Part shown: in pieces, positions 1 through 11,721 of the stretch
Position numbering within the stretch: position 1 is the stretch's first letter
Layout of the letters: each line of letters opens with the position of its first letter
Assembly (NCBI GenBank): GCA_902615975.1
Contig: CACMRC010000001.1
Location: 124,001-188,000, forward strand
Direction of reading: 5' to 3'
DNA: 64,000 nt
Origin: an uncultured Pelagibacteraceae bacterium
GTDB lineage: Bacteria; Pseudomonadota; Alphaproteobacteria; Pelagibacterales; Pelagibacteraceae
The notes under the pieces: generated by a model
Told to the model about the DNA's origin: nothing
What the model saw: the letters and a program-made list of their open reading frames with translations, nothing else
Database searches by the model: none
Position numbers and translations under genes: made by a program

Positions 1-1097
1 ATCAACTCACCTCTACCACTAACAACAAAAGAGTCTTTTCCTTCGTTTTCTGAAAATGTAATACCAACATTATTTTGTGCCTCTTGAACTAATCTATCTC
101 TTATTTGGGTGCTGGTTAGTCTTTTACCTTCAGTTCCAGCTAAGGGTGAAGTATTTACAGTAATTGTAATTGACATTGTAGGAGGATCTATTGGTGTCGC
201 AGGGATTGGCTCATTTACCCCTAGATCACATATCGTATCAGCAACATTTGCTTTTTCTAACCCGGCTACAACTACGATATCTCCAGCCTCGCCAACATCT
301 ATTGGAACTTTTTTTGTCCCTTCATATCTAAAAATTTTTGTTAATTTTCCTTCATCAACTTTTTCACCATTTAAATTAATTGCTTTTATAGATTGATTAG
401 CTTTCGCAGTTCCCTGTGCAATTCTTCCAACTAAACTTCTTCCTAAAAAACTATCTGCATAAAGTAGCGTTGACAACATCGCAAAAGGTTTATTTTTATC
501 AAGTTTAGCAGGTTTTACATGATCAACAATTAAATCTAACAAAGGGTTTAAATTTTCTCTTGGACCATCAATTTCGTTATCAGCCCAACCTGATCTCCCA
601 CTTGCATACAGAACTGGAAAATCTAATTGTTCTTCATTTGCATCTAAGCTAACAAATAAATCAAATGTTTCATCCAAAACTTCATTAGCTCTTTGATCAG
701 CTTTATCTAATTTATTAATAACAACAATTGGCTTTAATCCTTGTTTAAGAGCTTTCGATAATACAAATTTTGTTTGAGGCATAACACCTTCTGCAGAGTC
801 AATTAATAACAAGGCTCCATCTGCCATACTTAAAACTCTCTCAACTTCAGCAGCAAAATCTCTGTGGCCTGGAGTATCGATTATATTTATTCTTGAATTA
901 TTCCAATTAATTGAAGCAGGTTTAGCTAAAATTGTAATTCCTCTTTCTTTTTCAAGTTCTCCCGAGTCCATTAATCTTTCATCAACAACTTCATTATCCC
1001 TAAATGAACCACTTTGTTTCATTAAATTATCAATTAAAGTAGTCTTACCATGATCAACATGGGCGATGATTGTGATGTTTCTGATATTATTACTCAT
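1..1097 (-). CDS. typA: Translational GTPase TypA/BipA, partial (C-terminus beyond the window edge)
   Basis: Minus-strand translation from cat at 1095-1097: MSNNIRNITIIAHVDHGKTTLIDNLMKQSGSFRDNEVVDERLMDSGELEKERGITILAK...NIIDTPGHRDFAAEVERVL; G1 AHVDHGKTT, G3 DTPGH and G4 NKLDKAD-type motifs. Not in the supplied ORF list because it is open at the edge. Confidence 0.93.
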   Translation of the reverse strand, partial: MSNNIRNITIIAHVDHGKTTLIDNLMKQSGSFRDNEVVDERLMDSGELEKERGITILAKPASINWNNSRINIIDTPGHRDFAAEVERVLSMADGALLLIDSAEGVMPQTKFVLSKALKQGLKPIVVINKLDKADQRANEVLDETFDLFVSLDANEEQLDFPVLYASGRSGWADNEIDGPRENLNPLLDLIVDHVKPAKLDKNKPFAMLSTLLYADSFLGRSLVGRIAQGTAKANQSIKAINLNGEKVDEGKLTKIFRYEGTKKVPIDVGEAGDIVVVAGLEKANVADTICDLGVNEPIPATPIDPPTMSITITVNTSPLAGTEGKRLTSTQIRDRLVQEAQNNVGITFSENEGKDSFVVSGRGEL

Positions 1098-1183
1098 AAA
1101 TTTCTGGCTCTTATACATATTTAAAAGGATATTAAAACTCAAAAAAACTCATAACTGGCTTGAATAATTTTCAAAATTCAGGA

Positions 1184-1300
1184 TTAATTTGTCTTTTTTT
1201 GCTTATCTTTTTTAAGTTTTCTTTTTTCTTTAAAGCTCAATTTAGGTTTTTTTTTAACACTAGAGTCTTTAAATGATTTACCACTATATCTTTTTGACAT
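1184..1300 (-). CDS. Small highly basic 38-aa protein (MSKRYSGKSFKDSSVKKKPKLSFKEKRKLKKDKQKKTN)
   Basis: Clean ORF with ATG (cat 1298-1300) and stop (tta 1184-1186), filling the typA-groEL gap; below the ORF-track length cutoff. Confidence 0.5.
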   Translation of the reverse strand: MSKRYSGKSFKDSSVKKKPKLSFKEKRKLKKDKQKKTN

Positions 1301-1320
1301 GATTAAATTTCACATAAAAA

Positions 1321-1344
1321 AAAGGCCATCTTGAGATGGCCTTT
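1321..1344 (-). terminator. Rho-independent terminator downstream of groEL
   Basis: Perfect inverted repeat aaaggccatc-ttga-gatggccttt followed on the minus strand by a T-run (ttttttttatg). Confidence 0.85.
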
Positions 1345-1369
1345 TAAAATTTTTTAAGAAAATGAGGGA

Positions 1370-3043
<1,674 letters not shown>

Positions 3044-3053
3044 TTAAATTAAA

Positions 3054-3344
3054 TTACTTACCAGAAATACCCATAATGTCTGACTCTTTCATTATGCTAT
3101 ACTCTTTACCATTAATTTTGACTTCAGTTCCTGACCATTTGCCAAATAAAACTTTATCACCAACTTTAACATCCATTGGAATTATTTTTCCATCTTCAGT
3201 TTTTGCACCACCACCAACAGCAACAACTTTGCCTTCTTGAGGTTTTTCTTGAGCTGTGTCAGGAATAATTATTCCACCAGCAGTTTTTTCACTGCCATCT
3301 AATACTTCGATTAAAACTCTGTCATGTAACGGTTTAAACTTCAT
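3054..3344 (-). CDS. groES: 10 kDa co-chaperonin GroES
   Basis: [44 protein letters not shown]; adjacent to groEL. Confidence 0.98.
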   Translation of the reverse strand: MKFKPLHDRVLIEVLDGSEKTAGGIIIPDTAQEKPQEGKVVAVGGGAKTEDGKIIPMDVKVGDKVLFGKWSGTEVKINGKEYSIMKESDIMGISGK

Positions 3345-3383
3345 AAATTCTCCTTAATAAATCTTTATAAAATATGTGCTTCA

Positions 3384-3410
3384 TATAGATATTTCACCGC
3401 CTATTTCAAG
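3384..3410 (-). promoter_or_regulatory. Candidate RpoH (sigma-32) promoter of groESL
   Basis: Minus strand CTTGAAA...18 nt after CTTG...CTATAT, about 40 bp upstream of the groES start; resembles the alphaproteobacterial heat-shock promoter (CTTG-N17/18-CYTAT-type). Confidence 0.55.
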
Positions 3411-3477
3411 ATCAGAAAACCTTTAAGATATTAATATTGCTAGTAAATTCGGGATTTTATGGTTTATACCTTAAAAT

Positions 3478-4296
3478 ATGACCAAAAATTTAGATTTAAA
3501 TGGCTTACAATCAATAGCTGATAATTATGATCTTTTTTATATAGACTTATGGGGTGTTGTTCATAATGGGGTTAATCTTCATGAAACAGCAATAGCTGTT
3601 TTAAATGAACTTTTAAAAAAAAAGAAAATGCTTGTACTTTTAACAAATGCCCCAAGACCAAATAAAACTGTTCAAAATTTTTTACAAAAGATGGGTATGG
3701 ATAAAGTACTCAGAGATCACGTATTTACTTCAGGAGAAGCAGCATTAAATTATTTGAAAAAATCTTACTTATCAAAAAAGTTTTATCATATAGGTCCACC
3801 TAGAGATTTTGATTTGTTTTATTTATTTGAGAAAAATAAGCGTGAAGATATTAGTGATAGTGAATATTTATTATGTACAGGGTTGTTTGATAATCACGAT
3901 AAGGATTTAAAATTTTACAAAGATTTACTTAAAAAACATATTTCCAAAAAAATGATTTGCACAAATCCAGATTTAATTGTTGATCGTGGTGAAGTTAGAG
4001 AGTTGTGTGCAGGTTCTGTTGCAATGGTTTTTGAAAAAATGGGTGGGGAAGTAGTGTATTTTGGAAAACCACACCCAGAGGTTTATAATCAGTCAATTGA
4101 CAATAAAAATAAAAAAATTTTAGCAATTGGTGACAATTTAAATACTGATATCAGAGGTGCAAATCTTTTGAATTATGATTCTTTATTAATTAGTAACGGA
4201 ATACATAGAAATGAAATAAAAAATAAAGGTATCCAAGATGTTTCAAAAGAGTATGAAGCGGTAGTTAATTTTATTCAATCAGATTTAAAATGGTAA
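3478..4296 (+). CDS. HAD superfamily (class IIA, NagD-like) hydrolase
   Basis: DLFYIDLWGVVHNGVNLHE, VLLTNAPRP, GKPHPEVYN, AIGDNLNTDIRGA motifs. Confidence 0.85.
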   Translation: MTKNLDLNGLQSIADNYDLFYIDLWGVVHNGVNLHETAIAVLNELLKKKKMLVLLTNAPRPNKTVQNFLQKMGMDKVLRDHVFTSGEAALNYLKKSYLSKKFYHIGPPRDFDLFYLFEKNKREDISDSEYLLCTGLFDNHDKDLKFYKDLLKKHISKKMICTNPDLIVDRGEVRELCAGSVAMVFEKMGGEVVYFGKPHPEVYNQSIDNKNKKILAIGDNLNTDIRGANLLNYDSLLISNGIHRNEIKNKGIQDVSKEYEAVVNFIQSDLKW

Positions 4297-5213
4297 AACA
4301 TTATACAAATTTTAATATTAAAAAATTACACAAAGGATCAATTATTTTAATAGGTAATTTTGATGGTTTACATTTGGGACATCAAAAATTATTTCAATTA
4401 GCACAGTCATATAAGAAAAAATATAATTTAAAGATTGGTGTTGTAAATTTTGATCCAATGCCAAAAATGTTTTTTAATAAAAAATTAAAAAATTTTAGGC
4501 TTTCTAATATTAATCAAAAAATTAAATTACTTAGTAGCTTAAAAGTAGATTTTGTTATTACGAAAAAATTTGATAAAAAATTTTCAAAAACTAAAGCACT
4601 AAATTTTATATCTCAAATTTTAAATAAAAAACTAAGTTCTAAATTTATTTTTGTCAGCAATAATTTTAGATTTGGAAATAAAAGAGAAGGAAATGTTAAT
4701 TTACTAAAAAGATACGAGCAATTATTTAATTATAAAGTTGTTAAACCTGAACCACTAATTAAAAGTAAAAAAATCGTATCATCATCTTTAATTAGAAATT
4801 TTTTAGAAAAGGGTTTGTTGGAAAAAGCTAATAATCTTTTAAAAAGGAACTGGACGATACAAGGAATAGTTAAAAAGGGTAGACAAGTAGGAAAAAAAAT
4901 TGGTTTTCCAACCTGCAATATAGATATAGGTGATTATGTTTTAGCAAAACCAGGAGTTTATGCCGTAAAGGTTTTGAGAAAAAATAGTGATAAATATCTT
5001 AAAGGAATTGCTAATCTTGGGTATAGACCAACATTTAATCAAAAAAAAATATTGTTAGAAGTTCATTTATTTAATTTTTCTGGAAATCTTTATAATAAAC
5101 TTTTATCAGTAGAGTTTTTAAAGTTTATAAGGAAAGAAAAAAAATTTAATAATGTTAATCAATTAAGAGCTCAAATTAAAAAAGACTTAAATATTGCAAA
5201 AAAGACTAAATGA
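4290..5213 (+). CDS. ribF: Bifunctional riboflavin kinase/FAD synthetase
   Basis: IGNFDGLHLGHQKLF nucleotidyltransferase motif; GRQVGKKIGFPTCNI and GIANLGYRPTF riboflavin-kinase motifs; precedes ileS. Confidence 0.94.
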   Translation: MVKHYTNFNIKKLHKGSIILIGNFDGLHLGHQKLFQLAQSYKKKYNLKIGVVNFDPMPKMFFNKKLKNFRLSNINQKIKLLSSLKVDFVITKKFDKKFSKTKALNFISQILNKKLSSKFIFVSNNFRFGNKREGNVNLLKRYEQLFNYKVVKPEPLIKSKKIVSSSLIRNFLEKGLLEKANNLLKRNWTIQGIVKKGRQVGKKIGFPTCNIDIGDYVLAKPGVYAVKVLRKNSDKYLKGIANLGYRPTFNQKKILLEVHLFNFSGNLYNKLLSVEFLKFIRKEKKFNNVNQLRAQIKKDLNIAKKTK

Positions 5214-7927
5214 CTAAATCACAAATAAATCTACCAAAAACAGCTTTTTCTATGAAAGCTAACCTGCCTACTAGAGAACCAGAAATTCTTGAATATTGGA
5301 AAAAAATAAATCTTTACGACGAATTAAGAAATCAAAGTAAAGGAAGAGAAAAATTTGTTTTACATGATGGTCCGCCATATGCAAATGGCAATATTCATAT
5401 GGGCACCGCTCTTAATAAAATTCTTAAAGATATAATTGTAAAATTTCATCAAATGGATGGAAAAGACTCCATTTACGTTCCAGGCTGGGATTGTCATGGC
5501 TTACCAATTGAATGGAAAATTGAGGAACAGTATAAAAAAAATAAAAAAAACAAAAATGAAGTTCCAATAGTTGAGTTTAGAAAAGAATGTAGAACATTTG
5601 CAGAGAAGTGGATTGAAGTTCATAAAAGTCAATTTAAAAGACTGGGTGTTGTAGGGGACTGGGAAAATTATTACTCAACAATGAGCTTTAATGCAGAAGC
5701 CCAAATAGTTAGGGAGCTTGGTAAATTTTTAAAAGAAGGAAGTTTATATAGAGGTTTTAAACCTGTGTTGTGGTCAACAGTTGAGAAGACTGCACTTGCA
5801 GACGCTGAAGTAGAATATCAAGATCATAAATCAGATACAATTTATACTTCTTTTAAAGTTAAATCATCTAATTTAAAAGATTTGGTTGGAAGTGAAATAG
5901 TTATTTGGACTACAACTCCATGGACAATACCAGCCAATAAAGCTTTAGCATATAACGAATCTCTTGATTATTTGATATTAGAAATTCATGACGAAGGTGA
6001 TTTTAAAAATAGAAAAATTGTTATCGCAGATGCTCTACTTGAATCAGTCGTTAAAGAGTGTGAATTAAAAGAATATAAAAAACTTCTAACGTTTAAAGGT
6101 AAAGAATTTAAAAATACTATTTGTAGTCACCCTTTTTTAAATCTTAGTTATGATCATGATATTCCAATGCTCGAGGCTAGATTTGTAACTACTGAGCAAG
6201 GAACTGGAATAGTGCATTGTGCACCTAGTCACGGACCTGATGACTTTAACCTTTGTTTGAATAACGGTATCAAAGCAATAGAAACAGTTGATGGAGATGG
6301 AAAATATACAAACAATGTGAAATTGTTTGAAGGAATTCATATATTTAAAGCAAATCCTATTGTAATTGAAAAACTAAAAGAGCAAAAAAATTTATTATTT
6401 AATGGTGAGCTAGTTCACTCTTACCCTCATTCGTGGAGATCTAAAGCTCCTCTTGTTCATAGAGCTACACCTCAATGGTTTATTTCAATGGAAAGTCATA
6501 AACTTAGAGATAAAGCATTAAAAGCCATCGATGAAACAACTTTCTATCCAGGCAAAGGTAAAGAAAGATTAAAATCAATGATAGAAACAAGACCTGATTG
6601 GTGCGTTTCAAGACAAAGAGTTTGGGGGGTGCCTCTTCCAATTTTTGTAAATAAAAAAACAAAAGAAATTTTAGTTGATGATGACGTTATCGAAAATATT
6701 TCATCAATTTATGAGAAGGAAGGGTCAGATTGTTGGTTTTCAGATGATCCTCAAAGATTTTTAGGTAAGAAATATAAAGCTGATGATTATCAAAAATTAA
6801 GTGATATCGTTGAAGTTTGGTTTGATAGCGGTTCAACTCACTCTTTTGTATTGGAAAAAAGAGAAGATTTAAAATGGCCAGCATCAATGTATTTAGAGGG
6901 TTCAGATCAACACAGAGGTTGGTTTCATTCATCATTATTAGAGTCTTGTGGAACTAGAGGAAGAGCACCATTTGAATCGATTTTATCTCACGGTTTTGTC
7001 GTGGACGGCAAAGGTTTAAAAATGTCTAAATCTTTAGGAAATGTAATTGCTCCTGAGGATATTCTGAAAAAATATGGAGCTGATATTTTAAGGATATGGG
7101 TAGCATCATCAAATTATGCAGAAGATTTAAGAATAGATTATTCAATTTTAGATCAACACGCTGACTCATATAGAAAAATCAGAAATACATTTAGGTATTT
7201 GCTTGGAAATATAAATGATAATTTTGAAGATATTAATTTAGACATTCTTGAAGTTGATGAATTGCCTGAATTAGAGCAATTAATGTTACATAAAATCTTT
7301 GTTCTTAATAATAAATTTATACAATATTTTAATAATTATGATTTCCATAATTTATATAAGGAGTTATTAAATTTTTGTACTGTTGATTTATCTGCGTTTT
7401 ATTTTGATATCAGAAAAGATAATCTTTATTGTGATCCAATAAATTCAAAAAAAAGAAAATCAACAATTACACTTCTAAATATAATTTTAAATTCTCTATT
7501 AAAATGGTTTGCTCCTATTTTGTCTTTTACCACTGAAGAAATTTTTAAATTATTAGCTGAAGATAAAAAAAGCATTCACCTTGAAACATTTCAGAAATTT
7601 CCTGATAAATTTAAAAATGAAAAACTTGGTGAAAAATGGATCGAATTAATTAAAATCAGAAATATTTGCAATATAAGTATTGAAGAAAAAAGAGCTAGTA
7701 AAGAAATTGGATCAAGCTTAGAGGCAGATTTAAAAATACAATTAAGTCAAAAATTAAAAAAACTCACAGAAAATGTAAATTTTTCTGAACTTTGTATTAC
7801 ATCGAAAGCTGAAGTTTATTATAAAGATGATATTGAAACCACAGCTATCACCACTAAAGCAAAGGGAACCAAGTGTCCGGTTTGTTGGAAAATAAATGAA
7901 GGTCCTTGCCCAAGACACCCTCAATGA
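5210..7927 (+). CDS. ileS: Isoleucyl-tRNA synthetase
   Basis: 905 aa; HDGPPYANGNIHMGTALNKILKD (HIGH-type), GLKMSKSLGN (KMSKS), C-terminal CPVCWK zinc-site remnant. Confidence 0.98.
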   Translation: MTKSQINLPKTAFSMKANLPTREPEILEYWKKINLYDELRNQSKGREKFVLHDGPPYANGNIHMGTALNKILKDIIVKFHQMDGKDSIYVPGWDCHGLPIEWKIEEQYKKNKKNKNEVPIVEFRKECRTFAEKWIEVHKSQFKRLGVVGDWENYYSTMSFNAEAQIVRELGKFLKEGSLYRGFKPVLWSTVEKTALADAEVEYQDHKSDTIYTSFKVKSSNLKDLVGSEIVIWTTTPWTIPANKALAYNESLDYLILEIHDEGDFKNRKIVIADALLESVVKECELKEYKKLLTFKGKEFKNTICSHPFLNLSYDHDIPMLEARFVTTEQGTGIVHCAPSHGPDDFNLCLNNGIKAIETVDGDGKYTNNVKLFEGIHIFKANPIVIEKLKEQKNLLFNGELVHSYPHSWRSKAPLVHRATPQWFISMESHKLRDKALKAIDETTFYPGKGKERLKSMIETRPDWCVSRQRVWGVPLPIFVNKKTKEILVDDDVIENISSIYEKEGSDCWFSDDPQRFLGKKYKADDYQKLSDIVEVWFDSGSTHSFVLEKREDLKWPASMYLEGSDQHRGWFHSSLLESCGTRGRAPFESILSHGFVVDGKGLKMSKSLGNVIAPEDILKKYGADILRIWVASSNYAEDLRIDYSILDQHADSYRKIRNTFRYLLGNINDNFEDINLDILEVDELPELEQLMLHKIFVLNNKFIQYFNNYDFHNLYKELLNFCTVDLSAFYFDIRKDNLYCDPINSKKRKSTITLLNIILNSLLKWFAPILSFTTEEIFKLLAEDKKSIHLETFQKFPDKFKNEKLGEKWIELIKIRNICNISIEEKRASKEIGSSLEADLKIQLSQKLKKLTENVNFSELCITSKAEVYYKDDIETTAITTKAKGTKCPVCWKINEGPCPRHPQ

Positions 7928-8421
7928 TTTTAAAAAATTTAGATAAAAAATTTTTAATAAATTCATTTTTAGTTCTACTAATTTTTTTACTTGATAGACT
8001 TTCTAAAATTTATGTAATTTATTTGGAAAATAAAAATGAAATTTCTGTATTACTAGAAACTAAATTTATAAACATACATCTTATTTGGAACCAGGGAATT
8101 GCATTTGGTCTTTTATCATTTGAAGAAAATTATTTATACAATTTCCTGACTTTATTTATTTTTATTATTATTCTATTCATTTCATTTATGATTTTTAAAA
8201 GTAAAGGTTTTAAAAAATATTCTTTAATAATGATTTTAGGTGGAGCTATCGGGAATTTTTATGATAGAGTTTTTTACAATGCTGTTCCAGATTTTATAGA
8301 TTTTCATATTGGTAATTTTCACTGGTTTATTTTTAATTTAGCAGACATATTCATTACTATAGGTGTGATTTTTATGATATTAATTGAATTAACAACAAAT
8401 AACAGTAATGAAAAAATATGA
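7924..8421 (+). CDS. lspA: Lipoprotein signal peptidase
   Basis: Follows ileS (ATGA overlap); NQGIAFGLL, GGAIGNFYDRV, VPDFIDFH, FNLADIFITIG motifs. The ORF track starts earlier at a TTG (7906); ATG 7924 is preferred. Confidence 0.93.
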   Translation: MILKNLDKKFLINSFLVLLIFLLDRLSKIYVIYLENKNEISVLLETKFINIHLIWNQGIAFGLLSFEENYLYNFLTLFIFIIILFISFMIFKSKGFKKYSLIMILGGAIGNFYDRVFYNAVPDFIDFHIGNFHWFIFNLADIFITIGVIFMILIELTTNNSNEKI

Positions 8422-8729
8422 AAAGTTTTAGAATATTTTTAATATCATTAATAACTTTATTTTTATCTTCATGCGGAACAATTAAAGAGGGCTTCACAAA
8501 TCAAAAAAAAAATAATTCAGATGAATTTTTAGTTGAAAAAAAATCACCTCTTATAATGCCGCCAGATTATGACAAATTACCTATTCCCAAATCTGAGCAA
8601 GAAAATCTTGCTGAAGAGAATAATTCAATTAAGTCACTAATTATAAACAATGATAATCAAGATCAGTCTATAGAAAATAGTAATAGTGATTTTGAGGAAA
8701 ATTTACTTAAAAAAATCAAGAAAAATTGA
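8418..8729 (+). CDS. Small lipoprotein (DUF3035/BamF-like)
   Basis: Lipobox-like LISLITLFLSSCGT; PLIMPPDYDKLPIPK segment; position after lspA. Confidence 0.6.
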   Translation: MKSFRIFLISLITLFLSSCGTIKEGFTNQKKNNSDEFLVEKKSPLIMPPDYDKLPIPKSEQENLAEENNSIKSLIINNDNQDQSIENSNSDFEENLLKKIKKN

Positions 8730-9880
8730 TGCTTACATCGGGAATTAATTTTATTAGTTTTAGGAAAAAAGGAAAATCATCTAAAATTAAACAAATACTC
8801 AAAAAATTATTAAAAGAAAAAAATCAAGTTTTAAAATCTTTATCTGAAGATTATGAAGATAATTATGTAAATCAAAATATAATTAAATTTAAAAATAAAT
8901 TAGATTTTAGATTAATAGGAATGGGAGGATCCTCTCTTGGTTCCCAGGCAATTTATAATTTTTTAAAAAATAAAATAAAAAAAAATTTTACTTTCGTCGA
9001 TAATCTAATACATGATGAGAAATTAAATAAAAAAAAATATAATAATATAGTTATTTCAAAATCTGGCAATACAATTGAGGTAATTGGAAACACTAATGTA
9101 ATAATTAAAAAAAATGAAAAAAATATTTTTATTACAGAAAATAAAGAGAGTTATCTTTATCTTTTAGCTAAGAAACTCAAATCAGAGGTTATTCATCATA
9201 ATAATTATATTGGTGGAAGATATTCTGTTCTTTCTGAGGTTGGAATGTTGCCGGCAGATTTGATGGGTTTAAATGTAAACAAATTTAGGCAACTTAATTC
9301 ATTAATAAAAAATAAAAAATTTTTAGATTGTTTAACCAAAAATGTAAGCTCTTTGTTAGAATTAATTCATCAAAAAAAATATAATTCTATCATATTAAAT
9401 TATGATGAAAAATCAGAAAATATTTTTAAGTGGTATCAACAACTAGTTGCTGAAAGTTTGGGTAAGAAAAAAAAAGGTATTTTACCAATAGTTTCAAGTA
9501 TGCCAAAAGACAATCATAGTGTCATGCAACTTTATTTAGATGGATTTCAAAAAAATTTTTTTACTTTTTTTTATGTACATGACGAAAACTCAAAAAAAAT
9601 TAATAATAAGGAGTTATTAAATTCTCATTTTTTTTTAAAAAATAAAAAAATATCAGACATCACTTATGCTCAAAAATTAGCAACAGAAAAAGTATTTAGT
9701 ATTAAAAATATTCCATTTCGTAGTTTTGAAATAAAAAAAAGAGATGAGAAAACTCTAGGTGAATTATTCTGTTTTTTTATTTTAGAGACAGTTCTTTTAG
9801 GCAGATCTTTAAAGTTAAATCCTTTTGATCAACCAGCTGTAGAACTAATAAAAAAAGAGACAAAAAAATTGTTAATTTAA
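8729..9880 (+). CDS. pgi: Glucose-6-phosphate isomerase (short, divergent)
   Basis: IGMGGSSLGSQAIYNFL, VISKSGNTIEV, GGRYSVLSEVGMLPADLMG, NPFDQPAVELIK. ATG at 8729 chosen over TTG at 8726. Confidence 0.85.
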   Translation: MLTSGINFISFRKKGKSSKIKQILKKLLKEKNQVLKSLSEDYEDNYVNQNIIKFKNKLDFRLIGMGGSSLGSQAIYNFLKNKIKKNFTFVDNLIHDEKLNKKKYNNIVISKSGNTIEVIGNTNVIIKKNEKNIFITENKESYLYLLAKKLKSEVIHHNNYIGGRYSVLSEVGMLPADLMGLNVNKFRQLNSLIKNKKFLDCLTKNVSSLLELIHQKKYNSIILNYDEKSENIFKWYQQLVAESLGKKKKGILPIVSSMPKDNHSVMQLYLDGFQKNFFTFFYVHDENSKKINNKELLNSHFFLKNKKISDITYAQKLATEKVFSIKNIPFRSFEIKKRDEKTLGELFCFFILETVLLGRSLKLNPFDQPAVELIKKETKKLLI

Positions 9881-10438
9881 TTGAATTAAAAACATTATTT
9901 TTGATATTCCATATTTTTTTTCCTCCAAAATTTTGAATTTATGTGGAATTTTTTTTCTTTCACTCTTATGTCTGTGTAAAATAATTATTCCATTGTTACT
10001 TAAAATTTTACTTTTATTTATTTTTTTAAAAATAATATCTAAATTTTTATCTTTATATGGAGGATCTAAAAAAATAATATCAAACATAATGTTTGAATTT
10101 AAAGAAACGTTTTCATCATAAATATTTTTTTCAAATATTTCATAGTTGTTTAAGTCTTTTAAACCCAATAAATTTTTTTTTAATATGGGAATAACACCTC
10201 GATAATTTTCATAAAAAATCACTTTTTTTGCACCTCTAGATAAGCATTCTATTCCAAATGAACCTACACCAGAAAATAAGTCTAAAACGTTCGAATTTAA
10301 CAAATTAACTTTTAGTTTATTCGAATGTAAAATTATATTAAAAATAGATTCCTTAGTTAAATCTTTTAATGGTCTTGTGTTTTGATTAATTGGTTCTAAA
10401 ATTTTTTTTCCTTTGAAAATCCCAGAAATAATTCTCAT
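9872..10438 (-). CDS. rsmD: 16S rRNA (guanine(966)-N(2))-methyltransferase RsmD
   Basis: MRIISGIFKGKKI, RPLKDLTKESIFNI, VLDLFSGVGSFGIECLSRGAKKVIFYE, DIIFLDPPY. Confidence 0.94.
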   Translation of the reverse strand: MRIISGIFKGKKILEPINQNTRPLKDLTKESIFNIILHSNKLKVNLLNSNVLDLFSGVGSFGIECLSRGAKKVIFYENYRGVIPILKKNLLGLKDLNNYEIFEKNIYDENVSLNSNIMFDIIFLDPPYKDKNLDIIFKKINKSKILSNNGIIILHRHKSERKKIPHKFKILEEKKYGISKIMFLIQLN

Positions 10439-11700
10439 AATTTAATTACCTTATGTCCGATATCATTTCTATAGAAGCCACCAGACCAATCTAATTTTTT
10501 TAATTTTTCAATAATTTTATCTCTAGCAAATTTAAAATCGTCTTCGATATTTACAAAGTTTAATACTCTTCCACCAACAGCATATATTTTTCCTTTTTTT
10601 TCAGAGGTCCCAGCGTGAAATAAAAATTCATTATTATTAAGTTTTAAATCTTTTAATTTCCCTATTTCAATATTTTTCTTATAATTATCAGGATATCCTT
10701 TTGAGCAAACAACAATGCATAAACTTTTTTTATTTGACCAGTTAATTTTAGTTTCTTTAAGTCTCTCTTCACAACAAGCTAAAATAATATCAATTAAGTC
10801 CGAGCTTAATTTTGGAAGAATTGTTTGGCATTCTGGATCTCCCATTCTAACATTGTATTCAATTAAATAAGGTTCATTATTTACAATCATTAAACCAGTG
10901 TACAAAAAGCCTTTATACGGACATTCAAGATTTGATAATCCTTTAAGTGTTGGTTGTATAATTTTATTTATGATTTTTTTCTCAAGTTCATCGTTAATTA
11001 GTCTTGAAGGTGAATAAGCACCCATGCCACCAGTATTTTTCCCTTTATCTCCCGGTAATACTCTCTTATGATCTTGTGCTGTACCAAAATTTTTAAATGT
11101 TTTTCCATCATGAATAGTAAAAAAACTCATTTCCTCACCAACTAAAAATTCTTCTATAAGTAGGTTGTTTGCTTTGCCAAATTTACCATCAAAAATTTCA
11201 TCGATAGCGGTGAAGGCCTCAATTTTATTATTAGAAATATAAACGCCTTTCCCTGCAGCAAGATTATCAGCTTTTATTACTATAGGAAAATTTGTATTTT
11301 TTATAAATTTTTTAGAAGCATCTCTATCTTTAAAAATTCCAAATTTGGCTGTTGGAATATTAAATTTCTGACATAGTTTTTTTGTAAATATTTTAGAACC
11401 TTCAAGTTTAGAGGCAATTTTATTTGGGCCGAAGACTTTTATTTTAAATTTTTCAAGGTAGTCAACAATTCCGTCAACCAAAGGTTTTTCTGGACCAACA
11501 ATTATCAAGTCAATTTGATTATCTAAAATGAAATCTTTTAAAAGTTCGAAGTTTTCTAAATCTATATTAATGTTTTCGGCAATTTGTTTTGTTCCAGCGT
11601 TTCCAGGAAAGCAAAAAATTTTATTTATTTTAGCTGATTTTTTAATTGACTGACAAATTGCGTGCTCTCTTCCACCACTTCCTATTATTCCGATTTTCAT
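10435..11700 (-). CDS. purD: Phosphoribosylamine-glycine ligase
   Basis: MKIGIIGSGGREHAICQ, VGPEKPLVDGI, FGTAQDHKRVLPGDKGKNTGGMGAYSP, YNVRMGDPECQ. Confidence 0.98.
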   Translation of the reverse strand: MKIGIIGSGGREHAICQSIKKSAKINKIFCFPGNAGTKQIAENINIDLENFELLKDFILDNQIDLIIVGPEKPLVDGIVDYLEKFKIKVFGPNKIASKLEGSKIFTKKLCQKFNIPTAKFGIFKDRDASKKFIKNTNFPIVIKADNLAAGKGVYISNNKIEAFTAIDEIFDGKFGKANNLLIEEFLVGEEMSFFTIHDGKTFKNFGTAQDHKRVLPGDKGKNTGGMGAYSPSRLINDELEKKIINKIIQPTLKGLSNLECPYKGFLYTGLMIVNNEPYLIEYNVRMGDPECQTILPKLSSDLIDIILACCEERLKETKINWSNKKSLCIVVCSKGYPDNYKKNIEIGKLKDLKLNNNEFLFHAGTSEKKGKIYAVGGRVLNFVNIEDDFKFARDKIIEKLKKLDWSGGFYRNDIGHKVIKL

Positions 11701-11721
11701 ATAAAACTATATAAACTAAAA

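Noticed and set aside
109-396. Plus-strand 95-aa ORF
   Set aside because: Antisense to the typA coding frame.
4730-7966. Minus-strand ORFs within ribF/ileS/lspA (4730..4918, 6137..6340, 6687..6935, 7754..7966)
   Set aside because: Shadow ORFs opposite well-supported genes.
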